A stretch of DNA of 64,000 bases. Origin: Comamonas sp. SCN 65-56 (GTDB taxonomy: Bacteria > Pseudomonadota > Gammaproteobacteria > Burkholderiales > Burkholderiaceae_C). The notes below the pieces were generated by a model. That model worked only from the letters and a program-made list of their open reading frames with translations, ran no database searches and was not told the origin of the DNA. The stretch covers positions 248,001 through 312,000 of the forward strand of contig NZ_MEDS01000025.1 of NCBI RefSeq assembly GCF_001724135.1, given 5' to 3'. Below, piece after piece: positions 10,597 to 19,993 of this stretch (position 1 is its first letter; each line of letters starts with the position of its first letter). The position numbers and the translations under genes are program-made.

Positions 10597-12042
10597 ATGA
10601 CCGCACCACTCATCGCAGGCTACGAGGTTGTCATCGGCTTCGAGACCCACGCCCAGCTCGCCACCGTCTCCAAGATTTTCAGCCGGGCCTCCACGGCCTT
10701 TGGCGCCGAACCCAACACGCATACCAGTCCGGTCGATCTCGCACTGCCTGGCACGCTGCCGGTGATGAACCGCAAGGCCGTCGAATGCGCTATCAAATTG
10801 GGATTGGCGCTCGGCTCCCATATTGCGCCAGAGAGCATTTTTGCCCGTAAGAATTACTTCTACCCCGATCTGCCCAAGGGCTACCAGATCAGCCAGTTCG
10901 AAATTCCCGTGGTGCAGGGCGGCAGCGTCTCGTTTTATCTGGGCGAAGAGAAGAAGACCGTGCGCCTGGTGCGCGCCCACTTGGAGGAAGACGCGGGCAA
11001 AAGCCTGCACGAGGACTTCATCGGCCAGTCCGGCATCGATCTGAACCGCGCCGGCACACCGCTGTTGGAGATCGTCACCGAGCCCGACATGCGCGGCAGC
11101 GAAGAAGCCGTGGCCTACGCCAAGGCGCTGCACCAGATCGTCACCTGGATTGGCATTTGCGACGGCAACATGCAGGAGGGGTCGTTCCGCTGCGACGCCA
11201 ACGTCAGCGTGCGCAAGCCCGGCGCGCCGCTGGGCACGCGCCGCGAGATCAAGAACCTGAACAGCTTCAGGAACATGCAGCTGGCGATCGACTACGAAAT
11301 CCGCTGGCAGATCGAGCAGCTGGAGGATGGTCACGCGATCCAGCAGGCCACGGTGCTGTTCAACCCCGACACCGGCGAGACGCGCGCCATGCGCACCAAG
11401 GAAGACGCCGCCGACTACCGCTATTTCCCCGACCCGGACCTGCCGCCGCTGGTGATCGCACCCGAATGGATCGAGGAAGTGAAAGCGGGCATGCCCGAGC
11501 TGCCACAGCACATGGCGGCACGCTTCACGCAGCAATACAGCCTGCCCGAGTACGACGCGACGACGCTGACGCAAAGCCGCGCGATGGCGGCCTACTTCGA
11601 GCAAACAGCCAAGGTGTGTGGCCAGGCAAAGCTGGCGAGCAACTGGGTGATGGGCGAGATTTCGCGCCGCCTGAACCTGGAAGAAATCGGCATGGACGCG
11701 GTGAAGGTGACGAGCGCGCAGCTGGCGCAGCTCATCACCCGCATTCACGATGGCACGATCTCCAACAACGCAGGCAAGCAAGTGTTCGAGGCGCTGTGGA
11801 GCGGTGAAGGCACCGAGGTGGATGCGGTGATTGAAGCCAAGGGCCTCAAGCAGATGAATGACACCGGCGCACTAGAGAAAATCGTCGACGAGGTGATCGC
11901 CGCCAATCCGGCGAATGTCGAGCAGGTCAAGGCGGGCAAGGACAAGGCGTTCAATGCCTTGGTCGGCCAGATCATGAAGGCCAGCAAAGGCAAGGCCAAT
12001 CCGCTGCAGGTCAATGAGTTATTGAAGGCTAAATTGGCCTGA
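10597..12042 (+). CDS. gatB: Asp/Glu-tRNA amidotransferase subunit B
   Basis: A 481-residue protein with the GatB kinase-like core ([13 protein letters not shown] at the start, [26 protein letters not shown]) and the C-terminal YqeY-like tRNA-binding domain. It phosphorylates the Glu/Asp carried on the tRNA and transfers ammonia. Its last codons and stop overlap a possible copy of the GATAGCT-type repeat. Confidence 0.97.
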   Translation: MTAPLIAGYEVVIGFETHAQLATVSKIFSRASTAFGAEPNTHTSPVDLALPGTLPVMNRKAVECAIKLGLALGSHIAPESIFARKNYFYPDLPKGYQISQFEIPVVQGGSVSFYLGEEKKTVRLVRAHLEEDAGKSLHEDFIGQSGIDLNRAGTPLLEIVTEPDMRGSEEAVAYAKALHQIVTWIGICDGNMQEGSFRCDANVSVRKPGAPLGTRREIKNLNSFRNMQLAIDYEIRWQIEQLEDGHAIQQATVLFNPDTGETRAMRTKEDAADYRYFPDPDLPPLVIAPEWIEEVKAGMPELPQHMAARFTQQYSLPEYDATTLTQSRAMAAYFEQTAKVCGQAKLASNWVMGEISRRLNLEEIGMDAVKVTSAQLAQLITRIHDGTISNNAGKQVFEALWSGEGTEVDAVIEAKGLKQMNDTGALEKIVDEVIAANPANVEQVKAGKDKAFNALVGQIMKASKGKANPLQVNELLKAKLA

Positions 12043-12085
12043 TAGGCACGACTGGCGTGCGCTGAAAGCTATGGTTTTGTATTCA
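12036..12085 (-). repeat. Possible GATAGCT-type intergenic repeat (weak copy)
   Basis: Read on the minus strand this has ATAGCT, then GCGC, then GGCCAATTT in the same order and spacing as the better copies at 20961 and 56373. It spans the 3' end of gatB and the TAG stop of the convergent DUF4124 gene, whose stop lies inside the ATAGCT core. The match is partial. Confidence 0.35.
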
Positions 12086-12752
12086 CCGGGGCTTGCAGCG
12101 TTTCCTGCGCGGCACGCTGCTGCGCCCACAGCACGCGCAGCTTGGCCAGCTCGGCGTCGAAGCGCTCATTGATGCGCTGCTTTTCCTGCCGCTGCGCTGC
12201 AATGAAGCGCTCCTGCTCTTCAATGGCCTGATCGTTGTCGGCAAATTGCCGCTGCAGCTTGACGGGCGCCTTGTACAGCGCGCCGCTGTAAAACTGCAGT
12301 TCTTCTTCCAAGGTTTTGCGGTCGGTGCGCAGGTCGGTGATGCGCTTTCTCGCCACGGCAATGACTTCATCGACTTGGTCAAGGGCCTGTTGGCGCTCGC
12401 TCTGGTGCGCCGCCTGATCGGGGTAGCGCGTGATCAGCACCCGCTCGGCACGGCGCTCGGCGATCACACGCGACTTCTCTTGCGCCAGCTTGCGCCGCTG
12501 GGCGTCCTGCGCCGAGCGCTCATGCTCCGTCAGGGACGGGCCTATGCGTCGGCGCTCGGCCCCGGTCGCGTCCAGCACCCGCTGCTCGCGATCACTGCAT
12601 TCAGGGATCAAGCGGTCAGAGGTGATTTTCTTGCCGTTCTTGTCGATGCAGGTATAGACCTCGCCGCTGCCGCTCGCGGCAGTCTGGGCGAACGCCGAAG
12701 CGCCCAGGCTTGCGGCCATCACCACCACCGACCACCGAACCCACTGCGCCAT
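12069..12752 (-). CDS. DUF4124-domain exported protein with coiled-coil tail
   Basis: A 227-residue protein if started at the ATG at 12752, which gives a clean signal peptide (hydrophobic VVVMAASLGASAFA, cleavage before QTAAS). A TTG at 12776, overlapping the pyrE stop, is the alternative. Residues ~25-60 (VYTCIDKNGKKITSDR) match the short DUF4124 domain common in beta- and gammaproteobacterial exported proteins. The rest is charged, Arg/Glu/Gln-rich and predicted helical or coiled coil. Function unknown; probably periplasmic. It sits directly after pyrE on the same strand. Confidence 0.75.
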   Translation of the reverse strand: MAQWVRWSVVVMAASLGASAFAQTAASGSGEVYTCIDKNGKKITSDRLIPECSDREQRVLDATGAERRRIGPSLTEHERSAQDAQRRKLAQEKSRVIAERRAERVLITRYPDQAAHQSERQQALDQVDEVIAVARKRITDLRTDRKTLEEELQFYSGALYKAPVKLQRQFADNDQAIEEQERFIAAQRQEKQRINERFDAELAKLRVLWAQQRAAQETLQAPVNTKP

Positions 12753-12772
12753 TGCCACGCTGCCACCCTTCT

Positions 12773-13465
12773 TCAATCCGCGACGCCGTAGCGCGCGCGA
12801 TAGGCCTCCACCCGCTGGCGATGCGCCTGCACCTGCGCATCACCGCCATTTGCCGACAGATAATGCAGCAAATCCCCCAGATTGGCGATAGCACACACCT
12901 GCATGCCCAGGGCCTGGCGCACGTACTGGACCGCGCTGTGCGGCACATCCTGGCCGTTTTCCGTGGCCATCTCCTGCCGGTCGAGCGCAATCGCCATCGC
13001 ATGCGGCGTGGCGCCAGCGCCACGGATGAGGGCGATGGCCTCGCGCGCAGCGGTGCCAGCGCTCATCACGTCGTCGACGATGAGCACGCGGCCCTGCAGC
13101 GGCGCGCCCACCAGCGTCCCGCATTCGCCGTGGTCCTTGGCCTCCTTGCGGTTGTAGGCAAACGGCACGTTGCGACCCAGGCGGGCGAGCTCGATCGCCA
13201 CGCTGCTGGCCAGGACGATGCCCTTGTAGGCCGGGCCGAAGACCATGTCGAAGGCGATGCCGCTGGCCACCAGTGCCTGTGCATAGAATTGCGCCAACCG
13301 CCCCAGCCGGGCGCCATCATTGAACAGGCCCGCGTTGAAGAAATACGGGCTCATGCGCCCGGCCTTGGTCTTGAACTCGCCAAAGCGCAACACGCCGCAT
13401 TCGAGCGCAAAGCGCACAAACTCCTGCGCCAGGCGCTCCTGATCCGTCGCTTGCACAGAATCCAT
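12773..13465 (-). CDS. pyrE: Orotate phosphoribosyltransferase
   Basis: A 230-residue type I phosphoribosyltransferase with the PRPP-binding motif [13 protein letters not shown] and the orotate-loop region [14 protein letters not shown] near the N-terminus. It makes orotidine monophosphate from orotate and PRPP in pyrimidine synthesis. Start is MDSVQATDQ at 13465, or two codons earlier at 13471. Either way its start almost touches, or overlaps, the divergent exonuclease gene starting at 13470. Confidence 0.95.
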   Translation of the reverse strand: MDSVQATDQERLAQEFVRFALECGVLRFGEFKTKAGRMSPYFFNAGLFNDGARLGRLAQFYAQALVASGIAFDMVFGPAYKGIVLASSVAIELARLGRNVPFAYNRKEAKDHGECGTLVGAPLQGRVLIVDDVMSAGTAAREAIALIRGAGATPHAMAIALDRQEMATENGQDVPHSAVQYVRQALGMQVCAIANLGDLLHYLSANGGDAQVQAHRQRVEAYRARYGVAD

Positions 13466-13469
13466 CGCC

Positions 13470-14282
13470 ATGCCCACTCCTCGTTTCGTCCTGACCAGCC
13501 TGAACCTCAACGGCATCCGCTCTGCCACCAGCAAGGGGCTGGAGCCGTGGCTGCTGGCCACGCGCCCGGATTGTATTTGCGTGCAGGAACTCAAGGCCCA
13601 GGCGAGCGACATGCAAGACCGCTTCGAAGTGCTCGCCGGGTTGAAAGGGCACTTTCAGTTTGCCGAGAAAAAGGGCTATTCCGGCGTCGGCATCTACACC
13701 CGCCATGAACCCAGCGATGTCGTCATCGGTTTTGATGCGGGGGAATTCGATGCCGAAGGACGTCTGGTCGAGCTGCGTTTTGACACCCCGGCGCGCAAGC
13801 TGTCGATCCTGAGTGCCTACTTCCCCAGCGGCTCCTCTGGCGAGGACCGGCAACAGGCCAAGTACCGCTTTCTGGATGCGATCACCCCGCATTTGGCACG
13901 CCTGCAAAGCGAGCGCGAATTCATCCTCTGTGGCGACCTCAATATCGCGCACCAGCAAATCGACCTGAAAAACTGGCGCAGCAATCAGAAGAACAGCGGT
14001 TTTCTGCCAGAGGAACGCGCCTGGATGACGGCGCTGCTCTCTGCCGACGCAGTCGCGCCGCTGGTGGATGTTTACCGCCGCCTGCACCCGGATACGACCG
14101 ATGCCTGCTACACATGGTGGAGCAACCGCGGCCAGGCCTGGGCCAACAACGTGGGGTGGCGGCTGGACTACCACCTGGCCACCGCACAGATTGCCGAGCA
14201 GGCACGCGAGGTGGCGATCTACAAGGACGAACGCTTCTCGGACCACGCGCCCGTCACGGTGGAGTATGCCCTGGCACTTTGA
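13470..14282 (+). CDS. xth: Exodeoxyribonuclease III family AP endonuclease
   Basis: A 270-residue protein of the exonuclease-endonuclease-phosphatase fold. Catalytic motifs are present: SLNLNGIRS at the N-terminus, CVQELKA (metal-binding Glu), LCGDLNIAH (Asp-Asn pair) and FSDHAPV (Asp-His) at the C-terminus. It cuts DNA at abasic sites and removes 3' nucleotides in base-excision repair. The start codon overlaps the region of the divergent pyrE start, a pairing that is common in betaproteobacteria. Confidence 0.95.
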   Translation: MPTPRFVLTSLNLNGIRSATSKGLEPWLLATRPDCICVQELKAQASDMQDRFEVLAGLKGHFQFAEKKGYSGVGIYTRHEPSDVVIGFDAGEFDAEGRLVELRFDTPARKLSILSAYFPSGSSGEDRQQAKYRFLDAITPHLARLQSEREFILCGDLNIAHQQIDLKNWRSNQKNSGFLPEERAWMTALLSADAVAPLVDVYRRLHPDTTDACYTWWSNRGQAWANNVGWRLDYHLATAQIAEQAREVAIYKDERFSDHAPVTVEYALAL

Positions 14283-14303
14283 CGCGCGTGCCAGGGGCTG
14301 GCG

Positions 14304-15335
14304 TCAGGTTTGCTCGAACGCAAATTTCTCGGTATCCACCTCGCGCTGACCACCCAGCGCATAGCGGTCGCCCTCGATGCGCTCGGGCGCAAACAGGGTG
14401 CCGAGCTCATCGAGCGTCACGGCATCGAGCGCGATCGCCGCGGCGCCCAGATTTTCCTGCAGGTGCGCGACGCGCGTGGTCCCCGGCAGCGCAACCACAT
14501 GCTCGCCCTGATGCAGCAGCCAGGCCAGGGCCAGCTGCGCGCGCGTGCAGCCCACACGCTCGGCTACCGTCTGCAGGGGCGCGAGCAGACGGTGGTTGCG
14601 CGCGAACACCTGCGGGGCAAACCGCGGCATCTTCACGCGCAGGTCGGTGCCGGCAAGCCCGTCCACACCCGCCATCGCGCCGGTGAGAAAACCACGCCCG
14701 AGCGCGCTGAACGCGACGTAGGCAATACCCAGTTCGCGGCACGCAGCGAGCGTGCCGAGTTCAGCATTGCGCGACCAGAGCGAATATTCGCTTTGCAGCG
14801 CCGCGATCGGATGCTCGCGGTGCGCACGGCGCAGCGTTTGGACACCAACCTCCGACAGACCAAGCGCGCGGATCTTGCCTTCATCCTTGAGTCGCGCCAT
14901 CGCACCCACGGATTCCTCGATCGGCACGCGCTTGTCCCAGCGGTGCAGGTAATACAGATCAATCACGTCGGTGCCCAGACGCTGCAGGCTGGCCTCGCAG
15001 TGACGCCGGATCGCCTCGGGGCGTCCGTCCATCACGCGGCGCAGCACGCCATCGTCGCCGGCCTCACCCGCCAGTCCACCCTTGCTCGCCAGCGTGATGT
15101 GCTGGCGATGCGGTTTCAGCACCGGGCCGACGAGCGATTCATTGGCGCCAAAGCCGTAGAGCGCAGCGGTATCAAACAACGTGACCCCGGCGTCCAGCGC
15201 TGCATGCAGCAAGGCCTTGGCCTGCGCCGCGTCGGCGCGCTGGCCATAGCCGTGGCTCAAGCCCATGCAACCGAGCGCAATGCTGCCGACGCTGAACGGC
15301 CCTATCGCCCTTGGGGGCAGGGAGACCTCAGGCAT
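14304..15335 (-). CDS. Aldo/keto reductase, last gene of the protocatechuate/Liv operon
   Basis: A 343-residue (beta/alpha)8-barrel reductase. The family tetrad is visible: Asp in LFDTAALYG with Tyr, Lys in ITLASKGG, His in YYLHRWD. Members reduce aldehydes or ketones with NADPH. The ATG at 15335 overlaps the livF stop by 8 bases, so it is co-transcribed with the upstream transporter and pmd genes, which suggests a role in aromatic-acid or aldehyde metabolism; the substrate is unknown. Other members of this subgroup are annotated as pyridoxal reductase-like or general stress reductases. Confidence 0.85.
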   Translation of the reverse strand: MPEVSLPPRAIGPFSVGSIALGCMGLSHGYGQRADAAQAKALLHAALDAGVTLFDTAALYGFGANESLVGPVLKPHRQHITLASKGGLAGEAGDDGVLRRVMDGRPEAIRRHCEASLQRLGTDVIDLYYLHRWDKRVPIEESVGAMARLKDEGKIRALGLSEVGVQTLRRAHREHPIAALQSEYSLWSRNAELGTLAACRELGIAYVAFSALGRGFLTGAMAGVDGLAGTDLRVKMPRFAPQVFARNHRLLAPLQTVAERVGCTRAQLALAWLLHQGEHVVALPGTTRVAHLQENLGAAAIALDAVTLDELGTLFAPERIEGDRYALGGQREVDTEKFAFEQT

Positions 15336-16068
15336 GCGCCACCTCTGCTTTGCCTGCGCCGGTGCTGGAGCCCGCACCCAGCCAGCCATCAAGCCTGGCG
15401 CCATCGGCCAGCAAGGCTTCGCTGCCGCCAAAATAGACGCTTCGCCCGCGCTCGAGCACCAGTGCGTTCTGCGTGATCGGCAAGATTTGCCGCGCATGCT
15501 GCTCCACCAGGATCACCGCCATGCTGCCCTCCAGCACCATGCCGTGGATGATGTGCAAAAGCTCCTGCGCGATCAACGGCGCCAGTCCCTCCAGCGGCTC
15601 GTCAAGCAACAGCATCCTGGGGTTGAGCATCAGCGCGCGGCCTATGGCCAGCATCTGGCGCTCGCCGCCTGAGAGCTGGTTGCCCATGTTGCCGCGGCGC
15701 TCGCGCAGACGCGGGAACACGCCGTACACGCGCTCCAGGGTCCAGGCCCCCGGCCGCGCCACCACCGTCAGGTTTTCCTCCACGGTGAGCGACTCGAACA
15801 CGTCGCGCTGCTGCGGCACCCAGCCCAGGCCCAAGTGGGCACGCTGGTGGCTGGGCATGCGGGTGATGTCCACGCCGTTGAACGCAATGCGTCCGCGGCG
15901 CAAGCGCGTAGCACCCATCAGCGTGGTGAGCAGGGTGGTCTTGCCCATGCCGTTGCGCCCGAGCAGTGCCAGGCTGCCACCGGCGGCAATGCTGAAACTC
16001 TGGTCTTCGAGCACGATGGCGTCGCCATAGCCGGCCCAGACGCCCTCTACCTGCAGCAGATCAGTCAT
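15328..16068 (-). CDS. livF: Liv-type ABC transporter ATPase LivF (system 1)
   Basis: A 246-residue ABC ATPase with Walker A GRNGMGKTT, signature LSGGERQML and Walker B MLLLDEPLEGLAP, the last being typical of LivF. One of two ATPases of a branched-chain amino acid/aromatic acid type importer. It overlaps livG by 8 bases and the aldo/keto reductase by 8 bases. The context (protocatechuate operon) favours an aromatic acid rather than an amino acid as cargo. Confidence 0.9.
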   Translation of the reverse strand: MTDLLQVEGVWAGYGDAIVLEDQSFSIAAGGSLALLGRNGMGKTTLLTTLMGATRLRRGRIAFNGVDITRMPSHQRAHLGLGWVPQQRDVFESLTVEENLTVVARPGAWTLERVYGVFPRLRERRGNMGNQLSGGERQMLAIGRALMLNPRMLLLDEPLEGLAPLIAQELLHIIHGMVLEGSMAVILVEQHARQILPITQNALVLERGRSVYFGGSEALLADGARLDGWLGAGSSTGAGKAEVAHA

Positions 16069-16810
16069 GCGCTTCTCCCAGATAGACCTCGCGCACCTTG
16101 GGATGGTTGGCGATGACGTCCGGCGTGTCTTCCAGCAGCAGGCTGCCTGAGACCAGCACCGAGATGCGTTCGGCAAAGCGGAATACCAGGTCCATGTCGT
16201 GCTCGATCAGGAGAATGGTCACCTCGCGCGGCAACTGCGCGATCACGTCAAACAGCTCGCGGCTTTCGCTGGTCGGCACACCCGCCGCGGGCTCGTCCAG
16301 CAGCAGCACCTTGGGGTGCTGCGCCAGCGCCAGCGCGATTTCGATCAGGCGCTGGCGGCCATAGGCCAGGTTGCGCGTCGTCTCGTAGGCATCCGGCAAC
16401 AGACCCAGGCGCTGCAAGATGGCCGCCGCCTCGTCCACCGCCTCGCCGCGCGCTGCCAGCGGCTTGAACCAGCTCGCGCCCAGTCGCAGCCGCTCGCTGA
16501 CCGACAGCGCCACCGATTCGAGCACCGTCATGTCGGCAAACAGCTGGTTGATCTGGAAGGTGCGCACCAGGCCGCGGCGGCAGCGCGCGTATTGCGCCAT
16601 CGCGGTCACGTCCTGCCCAAGCAGCGTCACGCGGCCTTCGGTGGGCGCCAAGTAGCCCGTCAACAGGTTGATGAGTGTCGTCTTGCCGGCGCCATTGGGG
16701 CCGATGAGCGCATGGCGCGCGCCCGCCTCGACCTTCAGGCTCACATGGTCGGTGGCGACAAAACCGCCAAACCGGCGTACCAGGCCGTGGGTTTGCAGCA
16801 CGGTGCTCAT
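16061..16810 (-). CDS. livG: Liv-type ABC transporter ATPase LivG (system 1)
   Basis: A 249-residue ABC ATPase. Walker A GPNGAGKTT, the VRTFQINQLF segment typical of LivG, Walker B VLLLDEPAAGV and switch His in LIEHDMD are present. The signature loop reads LAYGRQRLIEIA in place of LSGGQ, as is usual in LivG proteins. Its ATG overlaps the livM stop (ATGA). Confidence 0.9.
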   Translation of the reverse strand: MSTVLQTHGLVRRFGGFVATDHVSLKVEAGARHALIGPNGAGKTTLINLLTGYLAPTEGRVTLLGQDVTAMAQYARCRRGLVRTFQINQLFADMTVLESVALSVSERLRLGASWFKPLAARGEAVDEAAAILQRLGLLPDAYETTRNLAYGRQRLIEIALALAQHPKVLLLDEPAAGVPTSESRELFDVIAQLPREVTILLIEHDMDLVFRFAERISVLVSGSLLLEDTPDVIANHPKVREVYLGEAHD

Positions 16811-17856
16811 GCGCGCGCCTCCTGTTGGCGATTGTTCGCCTTCTGGCGCCGCGCCTCCTGCCATTTGGCGGCGGTGCCCAGAATGCCACCACGCGCAAAC
16901 ATCACCAGCAGCACCAGCGCCAGGCCGAGCCAGAACTGCCAGTACTGCGGATTCATGTCCGACAGGAAATGCTTGGCGACGATGAACACGATCGCGCCGA
17001 TCAGCCCGCCATAGAGCCGCCCGGTGCCGCCAAGGATCAGGATCAGCAGCAGATCGGCGGAATTCTCGAAACCCAGCACCGAGAGCGAAACGAACTGGTT
17101 GGTCTGCGCCAGCACCGCGCCGGCCACGCCCGCGTAGGCCGCGCCCAGGGTGTAGACCGCCACCAGCCGATGGTTGACCGGCACGCCCAGCGCCGGCATG
17201 CGCTGCGCGTTCATCTGAATGCCGCGCAGGCTCTGGCCGAACGGCGAATGCACGATGCGCCGCGCCACCCAGAACAGCACGAAGAGCACCACCACGGCAT
17301 AGACATAGCCGGTACGGCCGAACAGGTCGAACGCGAACAAACCCAGGATGGGCTTGATCTCTATGCCCGGAATGCCGTCCACGCCGCCAGTGATGCTGCT
17401 GAACTTGTTCGCCAGCTCGTAGAGCATCAAGGCCACGCCCAGGGTCACCATCAGCCGCGCCAGGTCGCTGCCGCGCAGCAGCAGAAAGCTGCTCAGGAAG
17501 CCGAGGATGGCGGCGAAGACCGCCGCCAGCAACAGGCCGGTGAGCGGGTCGCCCATGCCGCGCATGCCCAGCAGCCCCACGGTGTACGCACCCACGCCGA
17601 AGAACGCAGCATGGCCGAGCGAAATGATGCCGGCGTAGCCGAAGATCAGGTCCAGCGAGAGTGCGAACAGGCTGGTGACCGCGATCTGGCTGAGCAGCAG
17701 GTAATTGCCGGGGAACAGAAAGTAGGCCGCGACCGGCAGGCACCAGAACAGGTATTCCAGCGGTCTCCAGCGCGCCGACTGGCGAAAGCGCTGCAGGGTT
17801 TCGTGCAAGGCCGCGGACTGGGCCGCCGGCATCGGGGATGTCACGGGAGAGCTCAT
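16807..17856 (-). CDS. livM: Liv-type ABC transporter permease LivM (system 1)
   Basis: A 349-residue membrane protein with about ten hydrophobic helices and the LivM landmarks FGYAGIISLGHAAFFGVGAY and LILGGTGRLYGG. A 40-residue hydrophilic N-terminal extension precedes the first helix. It pairs with LivH to form the import channel. It lies 9 bases after livH. Confidence 0.9.
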   Translation of the reverse strand: MSSPVTSPMPAAQSAALHETLQRFRQSARWRPLEYLFWCLPVAAYFLFPGNYLLLSQIAVTSLFALSLDLIFGYAGIISLGHAAFFGVGAYTVGLLGMRGMGDPLTGLLLAAVFAAILGFLSSFLLLRGSDLARLMVTLGVALMLYELANKFSSITGGVDGIPGIEIKPILGLFAFDLFGRTGYVYAVVVLFVLFWVARRIVHSPFGQSLRGIQMNAQRMPALGVPVNHRLVAVYTLGAAYAGVAGAVLAQTNQFVSLSVLGFENSADLLLILILGGTGRLYGGLIGAIVFIVAKHFLSDMNPQYWQFWLGLALVLLVMFARGGILGTAAKWQEARRQKANNRQQEARA

Positions 17857-17865
17857 GTCTGCGTC

Positions 17866-18720
17866 TCAGTGTTTGGCACGGCCGAACAGGCCTTGCGGGC
17901 GGAAGATCAGGATCACGACCATGATCGCGTAAATGATGAAGGCGCCGATCTGCGGCAGGTAGTACTTGCCGGCGACATCGGCCACGCCCAGCAGCAGCGC
18001 GGCCCAGAGCGATCCGAGGATGTTGCCGCTGCCGCCCACGGTGACGACGATGAGAAAGTAGACGAGGTATTTCACCGGGAATTCCGGATCCAGCCCCAGC
18101 ATCTCCACGCCCAGCGCCCCTCCCAGCCCCGCCAGCGCCGAGCCGAGCGCGAAGGTCGTCATGAAGACGCGGCTCACATCGATGCCCAGGCCGCGCGCGG
18201 TGCGCTGGTTGTCTACCGCGGCGCGCAGGCGTGCGCCGAATGAGGTGCGGATCACCGACCACTGCAGCAGCGCCGCGACGATGATGCCGGCGATCACCAG
18301 GAACAGCCGGTAGACGCCGATGTCCACGCCTGGCAGGTGAATCTGCCCCGAGAGAAAGGCCGGCAGGTGCAGCGGCTGCTGGCGCGCACCAAAGAAGTAA
18401 TGCGTCGCCGCCACGGCCATGAACACCAGGCCGAGCGAAAACAGCACCTGGTCCAGGTCCGACGCCTCGTAGAGTCGGCGGTACAGCAGCCGCTCCAGCA
18501 CCACGCCGACCAGGGCCGGCACGATGATGGCGAACGGGATGGTCGCCAGAAAGGGCACGCCCCAATCGTTGAGCAGTACGACGCAGACGTAGCCGCCAAC
18601 CATGGCGAACACGCCATGCGCCAGGTTGACGAAATTCATCAGCCCGAGCGTGACCGACAGGCCCACGCTGATGAGAAACAGCAGCATGCCAAAGGCGATA
18701 CCGTCAAAAATGATCGTCAT
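17866..18720 (-). CDS. livH: Liv-type ABC transporter permease LivH (system 1)
   Basis: A 284-residue membrane protein with the LivH landmarks LGLMNFVNLAHGVFAMVGGY near the N-terminus and VGGSGNILGSLWAALLLGVAD near the C-terminus. It follows the substrate-binding protein gene by 62 bases and precedes livM. Closely similar in architecture to the second system at 33698. Confidence 0.9.
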   Translation of the reverse strand: MTIIFDGIAFGMLLFLISVGLSVTLGLMNFVNLAHGVFAMVGGYVCVVLLNDWGVPFLATIPFAIIVPALVGVVLERLLYRRLYEASDLDQVLFSLGLVFMAVAATHYFFGARQQPLHLPAFLSGQIHLPGVDIGVYRLFLVIAGIIVAALLQWSVIRTSFGARLRAAVDNQRTARGLGIDVSRVFMTTFALGSALAGLGGALGVEMLGLDPEFPVKYLVYFLIVVTVGGSGNILGSLWAALLLGVADVAGKYYLPQIGAFIIYAIMVVILIFRPQGLFGRAKH

Positions 18721-18782
18721 GGCGGTTCAGTCGATGGTTGCGCCCGGCAGCACGCGCTGCACACCACCGGGCAGGACACAGA

Positions 18783-19961
18783 TTACTTCGCACCCTTGCC
18801 CGGGTCCTTGACGGCCGGGAAGGTGGCAAATTCGACGTTCTGCAGCGTGCCGTTCACGTTTTCCAGCTTGCGGATGTATTCGTTCTGGATCACATCACGC
18901 GTCTCGGGATCGATCTGCACCGGGCCGCGCGGGCTCACCCACTTCATGCCCTTGGCTGCCGCGACGAAGGCATCGCCACTGGCATCGCCCTTGGTCTGCT
19001 CCAGCACCTTGTAGATCAGCTGCATGCCGTCGTAGCCGCCGACCGACATGAAGTTGGGCCGGTCCTTGGGGAAGGCCTTGAGGTAGGCCGCGGTATAGGC
19101 CTTGTTCTCGGGCGAGTCATGCGCCTGCGAGTAGTGGAAGGCCGTGATCAGCCCCAGCGCCGAATTGCCCATCGCCGCCAGCTCGTTCTCGTCGGTCAGG
19201 TCGCCCGGGCCTATGGCCTGGATGCCGGCCTTCTCCAGCCCCAGCTCGCGGAAACCCTTCATCAGCGCCACCATGGAACTGCCCGGCGGCACGAAGGTGA
19301 ACATGGCGTTGGCCTTGGAGTCCTTCACGCGCTCCAGGTAGGCGGCGTAGTCCGCCGTGTTGACGGGCGTGCGCACCTCGCCAACGATCTTGCCACCCAG
19401 CTCGGTAAAGGTCTTCTTGAACTGCTGTTCGGCGTCGTGGCCCGGGCCGTAGTCCGCCACCAGTGTGTAGGCGGTCTTGATGCCGTTTTCGGCGGCCCAC
19501 TTGGCCATGGCCCAGGAGCCCTGCGGCAACGTCATCGAAACGCGCACGATATAGGGCGACTTCTCGGTGACCGAGGAGGTGGCCGCGTTCATCACGATCA
19601 TCGGCACCTTGCCCTGCGTCGCCAGCGGCGCGGCGGAGAAAGCGTTGGGCGTGAGGTCAAAACCGGCGAGGATGTCCACCTTGTCGTTGACCAGCAGCTC
19701 CTGTGCCACGCGCTTGGCCACCTGCGGCGCCATGCCGGTGTCGTCCTTGACGATGAGCTTGACCTTGCGCCCCGCCACCGTGTCGCCATGCTCGGCCATG
19801 TAGACGTCGATGCCGTGCTTGATCTGCTTGCCGTAGTCGGCAAACGGACCGGACACCGACAGCACCAGACCTATGGTGAGATCCTTGGCCTGCACCAGGC
19901 CGGCCGTGGCCAGCGCAGTCGCCAGCAGCGTGGTCTTGAGAATGGTCTTTGCAAATTGCAT
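18783..19961 (-). CDS. Periplasmic substrate-binding protein of Liv-type transporter (system 1)
   Basis: A 392-residue protein with a signal peptide (basic start, hydrophobic LLATALATAGLVQA, cleavage before KDL) and the Peripla_BP_6 fold opening LTIGLVLSVSGPFADYGKQIKHG. It delivers the ligand to the LivHM channel. It is clearly paralogous to the binding protein at 34592, sharing NAATSS-TEKSPY and DYGPG-DAE. It lies 32 bases after the CHMS dehydrogenase gene, inside the protocatechuate operon, so protocatechuate or a related benzoate is the likely ligand (inference). Confidence 0.88.
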   Translation of the reverse strand: MQFAKTILKTTLLATALATAGLVQAKDLTIGLVLSVSGPFADYGKQIKHGIDVYMAEHGDTVAGRKVKLIVKDDTGMAPQVAKRVAQELLVNDKVDILAGFDLTPNAFSAAPLATQGKVPMIVMNAATSSVTEKSPYIVRVSMTLPQGSWAMAKWAAENGIKTAYTLVADYGPGHDAEQQFKKTFTELGGKIVGEVRTPVNTADYAAYLERVKDSKANAMFTFVPPGSSMVALMKGFRELGLEKAGIQAIGPGDLTDENELAAMGNSALGLITAFHYSQAHDSPENKAYTAAYLKAFPKDRPNFMSVGGYDGMQLIYKVLEQTKGDASGDAFVAAAKGMKWVSPRGPVQIDPETRDVIQNEYIRKLENVNGTLQNVEFATFPAVKDPGKGAK

Positions 19962-19993
19962 GGAAGTCTCCTGGGGTGGGTAAATCGAGGGGA

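Noticed and set aside
14280-14306. Hairpin between the exonuclease and aldo/keto reductase genes (TGACGC...GCGTCA)
   Set aside because: Stem is asymmetric and no T-run follows in either direction; not convincing as a terminator.
16061-18565. Very long minus-strand open frame across livG, livM and livH
   Set aside because: It is an out-of-frame read of GC-rich coding DNA; only its last 249 codons are the real livG. The rest is Arg/Ala/Gly-rich with no family pattern.
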